NCBI GenBank assembly: GCA_017508425.1
Contig: JAFVYZ010000024.1
Location: 1-64,000, forward strand
DNA length: 64,000 bases
Direction of reading: 5' to 3'
From: Clostridia bacterium
Lineage (GTDB): Bacteria > Bacillota > Clostridia > Oscillospirales > CAG-272
Position numbers and translations under genes: made by a program. The notes under the pieces were generated by a model. It did not search any database. It had not been told where the DNA came from and was given only the letters and a program-made list of their open reading frames with translations. This document shows, piece by piece, positions 32,050 through 40,890 of the stretch (positions are counted from its first letter, which is position 1; each line of letters opens with the position of its first letter).

Positions 32050-33795
32050 ATGAAAAAGCATTCTACTAAGAAAGCATTGGTAGCAAGCGTTCTGGCTCTT
32101 GCCATGTGCTTCACCATGCTTGTTGGTACAACCTTTGCTTGGTTTACCGACAGCGTTTCGAGCACCGGCAACGTGATCAAGTCCGGTAAGCTCGAGATCG
32201 CCTTTGAGAAGTGGGACGGCACCAATTGGGTAAACGCCGAGAACACCCCCATCTTCAACTATGAAAAGTGGGAGCCCGGCTACACCCAGATCGTTAACCT
32301 TCGCGTGGTTAACAAGGGTACCCTTGCTCTCAAGTGGCAAGCCATTATCTCTACCGAGAAGTCCCTTTCCATCCTTGCTGACGTGATCAACGTTTACGTA
32401 AGAAGCGACGATCAGGCAGATACCGTTAAGGATTACATCGACACCGTTGACAGATACGACTTTGCAGCTAAGGCAGCAGAGGGTCAGTTCAAGAAGTTCA
32501 CCCTTCGTCAGTTCATCAACGATCTTACCGTGATGACCAATGGCAAGATGGTTGCAGGTCAGGAGTCCTACCTCGGCATCGTTTTGCAGATGGACCCCCT
32601 CGCTGATAACAAGTACCAGAACCTTGATCTTGGCGGCAAGTTCGATCTTACCATCCTTGCAACCCAGTGGGATTACGAGAACGACAGCCTTGGTACCGAT
32701 TATGACGTAGAAGCTCCCTTTGTAGGCAGCACCGTAGCACCCATTACCGGTGCTTCCGCTGAGGAGATCCACGTATACCGTGCAGACGGTCAGAAGCTCG
32801 GCTCCTTCGTAATTCCCGCCGACGCGATCGCTGACGGTGCAACCGAGACCACCATTAACATTACCGATAGCGACTACGCCCCCAACATTACCGTTGCCAC
32901 CGGCTACGAGACCCAGACCTTTGACGTAACCGTAACCAACCTGAAGGCTGATAACACCGCCCCCATCAAGGTTCAGCTTCGCCTTCCCCAGAACCTTGAT
33001 CCCGCAACCGTTGCAGTTTACCACTATGACCAGCTTGTGTTCTCTACCTACAACCCCGACTCCGGTCTTGTAACCTTTAATACCACCTCCTTCTCGCCCT
33101 TCACGCTTGTATATGACGAGCAGTCGGAATACGAGCCCCCTGTTATTGGCGATAACGACGTTCCCACTGCTGTTGTGAACCTCAAGCCCGAGTTCGTTGG
33201 CGTAAGCCTTCCTTGGGGCAGCTACGGTCAGTGGTCTCCCAACACGGATGTTGACGCTGATCCCAAGCTTGAGGCAGCTTACGTGTTCACCGCTCCCCAC
33301 TCTGCTGAAGAGGCAAAGAACAGCGTGTATGCAAACTGGGAGTGTGACTTCTTTGTAAAGCTTGACCGTGATCTTGGTGCAAACCAGATCTTCCTTGGCG
33401 GCAACTACGGCTCCTTCGGCTGGGTTGGCTTCCACAACGGCGATGTAACTCCCAAGGCAAATCAGGAGATTGCTCTTCTCGGCTCGGTTACCAAGAATGC
33501 TTGGACCTACCTTGACGTAGCAGCGAACGTTGGCAGCTTCATCTGCGGTGTTGGCGACGTGAACAACGCACTGGACGGTGCTACCTTCACCGTTACCCTC
33601 CGTCTGACCAATCCTCAGACCGGTGAGAAGATCGATGTAAATACTGTTTCCTACACCTTTGGTAACAATAACACCACCATTGACGGTACTACCATCGTTA
33701 CCACCGGCCAGGGTATTCAGGATGCCATCAACAACGGCGGCAGCTCCAACATTCAGCTTGGCGGCGACATCGATCTGAGCGATCTGTTCAACTAA
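32050..33795 (+). CDS. SipW-dependent surface protein, possibly truncated adhesin (581 aa)
   Basis: The signal MKKHSTKK...LVGTTFAWFTDSVSS is the clearest SipW type. Residues about 33-225 form the TasA-like domain (YEKWEPGYTQIVNLRVVN, GTLALKWQAI), followed by a beta module ending FSPFTLVYDE (about 340-365), then a further module. The last 30 residues read as the start of a beta-helix lead-in (GIQDAINNGGSSNIQLGGDI) and stop at once, where the 472- and 1085-residue paralogues continue for hundreds of residues. So it may be a naturally shortened or truncated copy. RBS AAGGAG precedes ATG 32050. Confidence 0.82.
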   Translation: MKKHSTKKALVASVLALAMCFTMLVGTTFAWFTDSVSSTGNVIKSGKLEIAFEKWDGTNWVNAENTPIFNYEKWEPGYTQIVNLRVVNKGTLALKWQAIISTEKSLSILADVINVYVRSDDQADTVKDYIDTVDRYDFAAKAAEGQFKKFTLRQFINDLTVMTNGKMVAGQESYLGIVLQMDPLADNKYQNLDLGGKFDLTILATQWDYENDSLGTDYDVEAPFVGSTVAPITGASAEEIHVYRADGQKLGSFVIPADAIADGATETTINITDSDYAPNITVATGYETQTFDVTVTNLKADNTAPIKVQLRLPQNLDPATVAVYHYDQLVFSTYNPDSGLVTFNTTSFSPFTLVYDEQSEYEPPVIGDNDVPTAVVNLKPEFVGVSLPWGSYGQWSPNTDVDADPKLEAAYVFTAPHSAEEAKNSVYANWECDFFVKLDRDLGANQIFLGGNYGSFGWVGFHNGDVTPKANQEIALLGSVTKNAWTYLDVAANVGSFICGVGDVNNALDGATFTVTLRLTNPQTGEKIDVNTVSYTFGNNNTTIDGTTIVTTGQGIQDAINNGGSSNIQLGGDIDLSDLFN

Positions 33796-33823
33796 TTAAA
33801 ATCTATTGCGCATCAGCGCACCA

Positions 33824-33897
33824 CCCAACCGCCTTCGGGCGGTTGGGCGGCAATAAAAGCGCATAAGGCTTCAAGGACTTGTGCTCTTTCATTGCCG
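33824..33897 (+). promoter_or_regulatory. Conserved tandem-hairpin leader, copy A
   Basis: Hairpin 1 is CCCAACCGCC-TTC-GGGCGGTTGGG (33824-33847). Hairpin 2 follows immediately: CGGCAATAAAAGCGCATAAG (33848-33867), a 10-base loop and CTTGTGCTCTTTCATTGCCG (33878-33897), with two mismatches. The same two-part structure lies upstream of the genes at 40891 and 44360. There is no U tract after hairpin 1, so it is not a plain terminator. Confidence 0.65.
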
Positions 33898-33956
33898 TTC
33901 GCGGTAAAAAAATACGTATCAAAAAATTATTATAAATCCGAAAAGGAGAAAAGAAA

Positions 33957-36900
33957 ATGACCAAAACGATTGGCTTAAAGCACCGTCTTCTGGCGGGCGT
34001 GTTGGCGCTTGTTATGGCACTGACAGCCTTTATTGGTACTACATTTGCTTGGTTTACCGATTCCGTAACCAGCGGCAGTAATATCATCCAGAGCGGTAGT
34101 CTTCAGGTTGAAATGCACTGGTCCGACACTCTGCTTTCAGCAGATTCCACCGAGTGGAAGAACGCAGAGGGTGTGCCGATTTTTACTTACGATAATTGGG
34201 AGCCTAATTATACCGAGGTAAAGTACATTAAGATTTCTAATGTAGGAAATCTGGCACTCAAGTGGCGCCTGAGCATCAAGGCCGAGAGCGCACTCACCAA
34301 GCTTGCCGACGTGATTGATGTGTATTACATCAACCCCGTTACCGAGACGGTGACCTCCCTTGAGGGCAAGACCAGCGTGGGCCTTCTCACCAACGTTATC
34401 AACACCCACAAGCATACGGGTGGCGTGCTGCTTCCTGCAGGTGAGCAGAGCACTGCGTACACCGTTGGCGAGGTCATTCTTGCAGTTGCATTCCATATGC
34501 ACAAGGATGCGGGCAACGAGTACAAGAATCTCACCGTTGGCGACGGTTTCTCCGTTGACCTTGTTGCAACGCAGTTTGATTACGAGAACGACGTATTCGG
34601 TAACGATTATGACGTAAACGCCCCCTTCCCGGATATGAAGGATGTGGACGTGGTGATCGAGGTCCCCGTTGAAAACGGCGCCGTAAAGACCACCACCACC
34701 GTAAGCGGTGAGGGCTATACCGCCACCGTTCTTGAGGGCACTAAGGTTACCGCCGCTGACGGCAAGCTTGGCCTTACCGTAACCGAAAAGGAAAAGAGCG
34801 AATCCAACGTAAACGTTGGTGCTGATGAGGTTCTGCGCCCGCTTGATGTGCACGTAGAGGGCGTTGCCGCAGATAACACCAAGCCGATTATCGTCAACCT
34901 TGGTAAGGTGATGGCCCCCGGTATGAATATGGGTAACTACACCCTCTACCACGTGGAAAATGGTACTGCCAACGCTATGACGCTGGTTTCTGCCCCTGCC
35001 GAGCTTGACGCACATAACGAGTTCTACTATAACCCCGTAACGGGCGAGGTCACCGTTGCCATGGCCACCTTCTCCGAGGTTGCTCTGGTTGCGGATACCG
35101 TGAACGCTTGGGAGGGTAAGTTTGACTATACTTGGTATGATGCAAGCAAGACCGAGCTGACCATCGCCAACGCTGACCAGCTTGCCGCCTTCGGCGCTAT
35201 CGTTGGCGGTATGGCGAAAAAAGATGGTGCAGGCAAGATATACACTTCCACAGGTGTGGATGAAAGTGCAACGGTTGTTCAGGACTCTTTCAATGGCAAG
35301 ACCGTGAAGCTTCTTGCCGACATTAACCTTGGTGACAAGGAGAGCGAAAACAACGAATCCTTCATTTTCCATCCTATTGGCTATTGGAACAATGAGGAAA
35401 TGTATGAAAGAAAGCCCGTTGAAGAAAGACAAGAGGCCGTTCAAAGCGGGTTCTATGCCTTTGAGGGAACATTTGACGGCAACGGCAACACCATCGCCAA
35501 CTTCTACCACAACACTTGGGAGATCAAGGGTGACCACAACTGGTATAGTGCGGTTACGGAGCAGTATTTCCGTGACGGTATGGGTCTGTTTGGTAAGGTT
35601 TACGGTGGTACGGTTAAGAATCTTACCGTTGACAATTTCTCCTCTGACGGTGAGATTACCACCACGGGTGTTATTGCCGCTTATGCGGATTCTAAGGCCG
35701 GACAGCCTGCAGTATTTGAAAATATTGCTATCACCCATTGCAATCCTCGCGTTTACAACATCGGTAACGGTGGTATCGTAGGCTGCGCAGGTTGGTATTC
35801 TAAGGATGATGATTTGGGTAATGCTGATTACACCAATGCGGTTGTCTTCAGAAATATCACTGTTGACCAGTCGAATACGATTTCCGCTTTGTGGGGGACG
35901 TATGACGTTTCCTGTGGTGGTATTCTTGGTCAGTATTATCCCGACAGCAATTGTGGCATTAAGCTTGAAAATTGCCACGTTTCCGCTATTATTGACGTAA
36001 ACAACGACGTTTGCGCGAATTATCAGTACTACTGGTATCGTTACTCCGGTATGTTTATTGGTACTATCAGAGCGAATACCAAGGACGATGCGGGCTATAC
36101 TGTGGCGGATCCCACCGGCATTATTGCCGAAAACTGCACCTATTCTTACGGTAGCTGGAATGAATACTGGTACTGCGAGTTGGTAAAGAACTCGAGTGCA
36201 TCCTATACGCACGATTACCAGTTTGGCCGTTTGACAAATATTAATGATATTTCCGAGATTAAGTCCGGCGATGCTTGGATCAAGGAAGGTAACTTTGCAC
36301 TGGTCAGCGATGACAGAAAGAGCGTTGAGTGTTACCACATCTTTAAGGATTCCAACGGTAATCTTTACCGTCACTTCCATGACGTTGCCGACGAAAGCAA
36401 CCCCAATATTTATGAGGACTTTGACCTCAATGGTGACGGATTGCTCAACGACCTCAAGGAAGACCGTCAGCGCTACTATCTGCCCTTTGGTCAGGTATTC
36501 AATGGCCTTGGCTACGGTGTAAAGCCTACCTATACCTTTGATGGCTTTACGCTTGTAGAGGATGGTACCGTTATTTCCGGCGAAAAGTTCAACGTTAAGG
36601 GTGACGCAGACCTCACCTACAGACCCGGTGAAAAGATCTATTTGAAGGATCTGGTCGAGCTTGGTGTTGACCTTAGCAAGCTGAGCCAGTCCTCGCTCTA
36701 CGTTGCCGCATCTCCTATCGGTGAGAACGACAGCGTAAGCATCTCTTATAGTCGCGACGTTGAAAATTGGGAAAACAATTATTTTGTTATTTCCGGTGAT
36801 ACGAAGGGTGCATTCAAGCTGGTTATTACCGACTATTTCTACTGTACGCCTACCGTTATTGTATTTAACGCGGAAACTACGGCACAAAAGTTTGAGGCCA

Positions 36901-39900
36901 AGGATGTTTCTGACAAGAACGCATATACTCAAATTATCTTGGGTGATTTGTTTATCGGCGCAAGCATTGACGATAACGTAACGGCAACCGTTCTGGTGGA
37001 CGGCGCAGAATTTACCACCATCGACGCAACGAAGGATGATTGGGCTACCAAAAGCTTGATCCTCACCAAGGACGGTAAGTATACGGTCACCATCAAGGAA
37101 AATGATGATTACTGTCAAGCAACTACAGTCGAGTTTACGGTAAATAAGATCGATAAGTTCACAGCTAATAATGTAGGTACGCAAAATGCGTACACGCAGC
37201 TCACACTTGGCCAGCTCTTTGTCGCTAAAGACGCAAGCATCATTGGCGACGTAATTGTTACGCTTACCAACGCAAACGGCACTTTCACCATTAACGCAAC
37301 GAAGGATGATTGGGCAACCAAGACCATTGACCTCACTAAGGACGGCAGCTGGACGGTTACAATTACCGATAATGCAGCTTGTAACGAGGCATCCGTAACG
37401 TTTACCGTAGACGTAGCCGACAAATTTGATGTGAAGTTTGACGGTGATTTCCTCTACCGTGTGGGTAACGGAAACAGCACGCCCATCAGTGCACTGTTTG
37501 GTGATTTGAGCTATAGCATCGCACCCAGCAATCTTAAGATCGAAATTGCGAAGGTTGTAGACGGCGATGTTTCGTGGATGACGAATTCGACTCATGCTGA
37601 TTGGACCAAATGGACCATCGACTTTGACGGGACAGGTGTCGTTGTTATCACGGTGTCTGCCGACGGCGCTAAAACCGTAACGCTTACGCTTGAGGTTGTG
37701 GATGCATGGAATGCTACAACAGCACTTTCGGCACCTTATCAGGTGAAAAACGACAAGGGTGAGGTTATTGCAAATCATAATGTTGTTCTTTTGAATGACG
37801 TTACTGGCGGCTTTACTACAAGTGCAGGCTATGGCTTCTATGGTAACGGTTTCACAATTACGTTGGATCCCGCTAGCCATAGTTTGAGAAAGGGCAATGG
37901 TTATGCCGGTTATATCCATATGAACGGCGGCGTGATTGATAACGTTCGAATTGAAGGCCCCGTGTTTGCCGAATCTTATATTTATCAATCTCAAGGATTG
38001 CCTGCCGGCACTACAAATGCAGATTCCATAGTTAATTATTTCCGCAACGTAATCTGTATTGATAGTGGTGATGCTGTGATCACCAACTCTTATATTTCCG
38101 GTGCTCGTACCGCTATTTACGTAAAATCGGGCGGAAATGTAACGATTGAGAACAGCAGAATTGTCGGCGGTGCTTATGCAAATATTGAGGTTGCTTCGGC
38201 AGATTCCTTAACCTTAAAAGATGTTGTAACCGAACAAAAGGAAACAATGGATTCCTACGGTGCTAATAAGCAGGTAATTGGTATAGGTATTGTTATCAAC
38301 GATGCTACTACTAAGCTGATTGTGAAAGGTTTGACCCAGTACAACTGGATGACGCAAACACAATGGGATGCTATGTTAGGCAGTTATAAGAATGTCTTCC
38401 CCAAACTTTTTACCGATGCAACATATACTAACCTTTGGTATACCAACGATGAAACCACTAAAATTGTTAATACCGGTATTATTTATGCATGCGACGCAAC
38501 TAATCCCACTATTGAAGGCTCTATCTTAGGGTATGGAAACAAACAAATTTCTTTGAATGACAAAAATGGTATTGTGTATACCATGATGCATAATGGTGAT
38601 TCTGTTCAGTTGCCTGACAGTGCGATTAATGCACCGGATTATGAATCAAAAACGCAAGGTGCTGTTTCTCCAGCTGTTAAACCTGACTATACGACTAAGA
38701 ATAATGAGCCTGCGCAAGGTGATTCTAATGACTTTTGTTACTACGATAATACAACGAAGAAATATCTCATTTCCTTTGATGAAGGCGGAACAAAGGCGTG
38801 GTACTACGATATTCTAACTATCACCAAAGGAAAAATCGATTTGAGATATATCGTATCCGTTTCTGGTAATGCGGTTATTAACGAAGCCGATAAGACGATC
38901 ACTTTCAGTGATGCGGGTGATTATTTGGTAACCTACACTTATACGGATGATATCAATTATAAATTGAGTGAAGGTAAAGTGGTAGCATATACGGTAACTT
39001 ATACCGAGCAAATTCATATTGCAGTGTTTGAAGTTGCGGATACATCGGCTAAGACGGAGTTCAAATTTGGGAATAATGGATTTAGAACAGAAACTGTTAA
39101 TGGTAACACCTATGTAATGCCTGATGTTAATGCAACTGTAGACTCTAACACTAACGGTATTCGTAAAACCACCGTAGGTGGAGTGGATATTTACTACCCA
39201 GTAGTTAGTATGCATAAGTCTGGTAGCAGTAAATGGTATAATTGTTTCTCTGTCTTTGAGGCTGTAACTATTAAAGACTTGAATGGAACAGAATACAATT
39301 TGGATACAACAGAATTGCCCAGTGGGTTTACAGTTGTTGGCGGATTCATATTGAATGCTAATGGAGCGGTTAGTTCGGCTGAATCTAATAATGGGACTGG
39401 CATATTTAACTATAGTACTGGTAAAGAAATTTGTTGTGATACTACCACATATCCCCAAGGTGGTTTGTGTTACTATCCGAAGAGTGAATTCGACTCGGGT
39501 ACGAATAGCCGTGATGAGCAAACTATCGTTGCAAAATACCAGTATACGGATAGTAATGGTAAAACATTCTATTATTACGTGGGTTATTGGTGTGAGAAGC
39601 ACACAAAAAGCTGCGTAACCGGCGACACTCTCGTAACTCTTGCAGACGGTACCCAGAAGCAGATCAAGGATATAACCGCAAATGATACTCTGCTTGTTTG
39701 GAACTTCTTCAAGGGCGAGTATGCGGCTGTTCCCTCCGCGCTGATCGTAAACCACGGCTATGATGATCAAACCATCATCAAGCTGACCTTTGAGGACGGC
39801 ACCATCGTTAAAGCGATTACTGCACACTCCTTCTTCGACGTTAATACGAACAAGTGGGAGTTGATTGATGCAAAGAATGCATACAACTACATCGGTCACG

Positions 39901-40277
39901 CATTTGTGCAGGCAACTGGTGATGGATATACCACTGTTAAGCTTGTGGATGTGGAGGTATACGAGGAGTACACCGAAAGTTACTCGTTGGTATCTGCTTA
40001 CCATTATAACTTCATTGCCGAGAACATGTTCTCCTTGACCAATTCCGTACATAATATGCTGGCGGGCTTGATGGTTGGTGAGGATATGACCTATGACTCG
40101 ACCACGTTGGCAAATGATTTGGCGCAGTACGGTCAGTACACCTATGCGGATTTCGCAGATTATATCAGCTACGAGCAGTACGTGGCATTTAATGGAGATT
40201 ATCTGAAGATTTCTGTTGAAAAGGGTTACATTACCTTTGAGGAAATCTTGGATTTGATCTACACATATCTGCAATAA
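33957..40277 (+). CDS. Giant SipW-dependent adhesin with C-terminal Hint domain (2106 aa)
   Basis: A secreted protein with signal MTKTIGLKHR...FIGTTFAWFTDS. Residues 33-220 form the TasA-like domain (YDNWEPNYTEVKYIKISN). A GLUG-like region lies at about 470-620, followed by Tyr/Asn-rich beta modules. Repeats at about 980-1160 share NAYTQ, KDDWATK and TKDG, and a beta-helix-like stretch lies near 1275-1420. The AT-rich portion at about 1350-1880 is followed by Cys1886-VTGDTLVTLADGTQKQIKD, ITAHSFF (His1957) and AYHYNFIAENMFSLTN (Asn2029), the blocks of a Hint (Hedgehog/intein) domain, and then about 75 helical residues. Cys1886 could drive self-cleavage or ester formation. RBS AAAGGAG precedes ATG 33957. 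No LPxTG motif. Confidence 0.85.
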   Translation: MTKTIGLKHRLLAGVLALVMALTAFIGTTFAWFTDSVTSGSNIIQSGSLQVEMHWSDTLLSADSTEWKNAEGVPIFTYDNWEPNYTEVKYIKISNVGNLALKWRLSIKAESALTKLADVIDVYYINPVTETVTSLEGKTSVGLLTNVINTHKHTGGVLLPAGEQSTAYTVGEVILAVAFHMHKDAGNEYKNLTVGDGFSVDLVATQFDYENDVFGNDYDVNAPFPDMKDVDVVIEVPVENGAVKTTTTVSGEGYTATVLEGTKVTAADGKLGLTVTEKEKSESNVNVGADEVLRPLDVHVEGVAADNTKPIIVNLGKVMAPGMNMGNYTLYHVENGTANAMTLVSAPAELDAHNEFYYNPVTGEVTVAMATFSEVALVADTVNAWEGKFDYTWYDASKTELTIANADQLAAFGAIVGGMAKKDGAGKIYTSTGVDESATVVQDSFNGKTVKLLADINLGDKESENNESFIFHPIGYWNNEEMYERKPVEERQEAVQSGFYAFEGTFDGNGNTIANFYHNTWEIKGDHNWYSAVTEQYFRDGMGLFGKVYGGTVKNLTVDNFSSDGEITTTGVIAAYADSKAGQPAVFENIAITHCNPRVYNIGNGGIVGCAGWYSKDDDLGNADYTNAVVFRNITVDQSNTISALWGTYDVSCGGILGQYYPDSNCGIKLENCHVSAIIDVNNDVCANYQYYWYRYSGMFIGTIRANTKDDAGYTVADPTGIIAENCTYSYGSWNEYWYCELVKNSSASYTHDYQFGRLTNINDISEIKSGDAWIKEGNFALVSDDRKSVECYHIFKDSNGNLYRHFHDVADESNPNIYEDFDLNGDGLLNDLKEDRQRYYLPFGQVFNGLGYGVKPTYTFDGFTLVEDGTVISGEKFNVKGDADLTYRPGEKIYLKDLVELGVDLSKLSQSSLYVAASPIGENDSVSISYSRDVENWENNYFVISGDTKGAFKLVITDYFYCTPTVIVFNAETTAQKFEAKDVSDKNAYTQIILGDLFIGASIDDNVTATVLVDGAEFTTIDATKDDWATKSLILTKDGKYTVTIKENDDYCQATTVEFTVNKIDKFTANNVGTQNAYTQLTLGQLFVAKDASIIGDVIVTLTNANGTFTINATKDDWATKTIDLTKDGSWTVTITDNAACNEASVTFTVDVADKFDVKFDGDFLYRVGNGNSTPISALFGDLSYSIAPSNLKIEIAKVVDGDVSWMTNSTHADWTKWTIDFDGTGVVVITVSADGAKTVTLTLEVVDAWNATTALSAPYQVKNDKGEVIANHNVVLLNDVTGGFTTSAGYGFYGNGFTITLDPASHSLRKGNGYAGYIHMNGGVIDNVRIEGPVFAESYIYQSQGLPAGTTNADSIVNYFRNVICIDSGDAVITNSYISGARTAIYVKSGGNVTIENSRIVGGAYANIEVASADSLTLKDVVTEQKETMDSYGANKQVIGIGIVINDATTKLIVKGLTQYNWMTQTQWDAMLGSYKNVFPKLFTDATYTNLWYTNDETTKIVNTGIIYACDATNPTIEGSILGYGNKQISLNDKNGIVYTMMHNGDSVQLPDSAINAPDYESKTQGAVSPAVKPDYTTKNNEPAQGDSNDFCYYDNTTKKYLISFDEGGTKAWYYDILTITKGKIDLRYIVSVSGNAVINEADKTITFSDAGDYLVTYTYTDDINYKLSEGKVVAYTVTYTEQIHIAVFEVADTSAKTEFKFGNNGFRTETVNGNTYVMPDVNATVDSNTNGIRKTTVGGVDIYYPVVSMHKSGSSKWYNCFSVFEAVTIKDLNGTEYNLDTTELPSGFTVVGGFILNANGAVSSAESNNGTGIFNYSTGKEICCDTTTYPQGGLCYYPKSEFDSGTNSRDEQTIVAKYQYTDSNGKTFYYYVGYWCEKHTKSCVTGDTLVTLADGTQKQIKDITANDTLLVWNFFKGEYAAVPSALIVNHGYDDQTIIKLTFEDGTIVKAITAHSFFDVNTNKWELIDAKNAYNYIGHAFVQATGDGYTTVKLVDVEVYEEYTESYSLVSAYHYNFIAENMFSLTNSVHNMLAGLMVGEDMTYDSTTLANDLAQYGQYTYADFADYISYEQYVAFNGDYLKISVEKGYITFEEILDLIYTYLQ

Positions 40278-40320
40278 TCCACTATTGAAATTGCTTTAAA
40301 GCAAGAAAGGAGAAAACGCT

Positions 40321-40769
40321 TTGAACGATCGGCGTGCGACAACCGAAAAGCTGACAGACAAAGCGTTTTCTCGCTTGATGATCACCTCGGTGCTCGGCAT
40401 TTTAGTTTGCATGACGTGTCTTTGCTCGGCGACGTGGGCGTGATTCAGCGCCGACACGTCGAGCGGCAGCAACATGCTCAGCAGCGGAAAATTCGACCTT
40501 GACATATCACTCACCGACCCGAAAGGTGCGCCCGTTCCTCTTTTTGAGCGGGAGGGCGACGTCTTTACCTGCACCCTTGAGGGGGCGGTGGCATACACCG
40601 TGACGCGAACTTCTCCGGTGTGTGGAGAATTAAAAGCTACTACGACAATTCCAACAAAGTCACCGTTGGTACCTCCTCGAATGACAGATACCAAACCGAG
40701 TACACCGACATTGCACTCGATGGCAAGATCATGACCATTGATGCAGACAAAAACGTGACTTTTAAGTAA
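40321..40769 (+). pseudogene. Broken chimeric copy of a SipW substrate gene
   Basis: From 40321 (TTG start, after AGAAAGGAG) to about 40607 this is a near-copy of 44360-44646. The Trp codon TGG in the signal motif (ATWAWF) is TGA here (40441-40443), ending the product after 40 codons. After GCATACACCGTGACG the sequence stops matching. A different reading frame then encodes NFSGVWRIKSYYDNSN and, further on, TDIALDGKIMTIDADK up to a TAA at 40767-40769, which looks like the C-terminus of an unrelated adhesin. So two gene ends have been fused. A recombination relic, not a functional gene. Confidence 0.8.
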
Positions 40770-40784
40770 TTCTCACAAAAGGCC

Positions 40785-40850
40785 CCCAACCCCTTCGGGG
40801 GTTGGGCGGCGATCAAAGCGCATAAGCCTGCTTGTGTGCTTTGATCGCTG
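40785..40850 (+). promoter_or_regulatory. Conserved tandem-hairpin leader, copy B
   Basis: Hairpin 1 is CCCAACCCC-TTC-GGGGGTTGGG (40785-40806). Hairpin 2 is CGGCGATCAAAGCGCATAAG (40807-40826), loop CCTG, and CTTGTGTGCTTTGATCGCTG (40831-40850): 20 base pairs, three of them G-U. It lies 41 bases before the 1085-residue gene. The stems differ from copies A and C by paired changes that keep the structure. Confidence 0.7.
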
Positions 40851-40890
40851 AAAAGGCGAAAAATAATCTCAAAGAAAAGGAGAAAAAGAG

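Noticed and set aside
33826..33847. Hairpin 1 of the leaders as an ordinary intrinsic terminator
   Set aside because: No U tract follows; hairpin 2 begins at the next base in all three copies.
34137..37994. A 1285-codon open frame on the minus strand opposite the giant adhesin
   Set aside because: Produced by the codon bias of the adhesin (few TTA/CTA/TCA codons). No RBS or export signal; the plus-strand gene has a full signal peptide and domains.
40441..40443. TGA read as Trp or selenocysteine in the signal peptide
   Set aside because: TGA is a normal stop elsewhere in the window (for example plsY and the ttcA-like gene's upstream neighbour), the residue lies in a signal peptide, and the downstream part is chimeric and out of frame, so it is a pseudogene.
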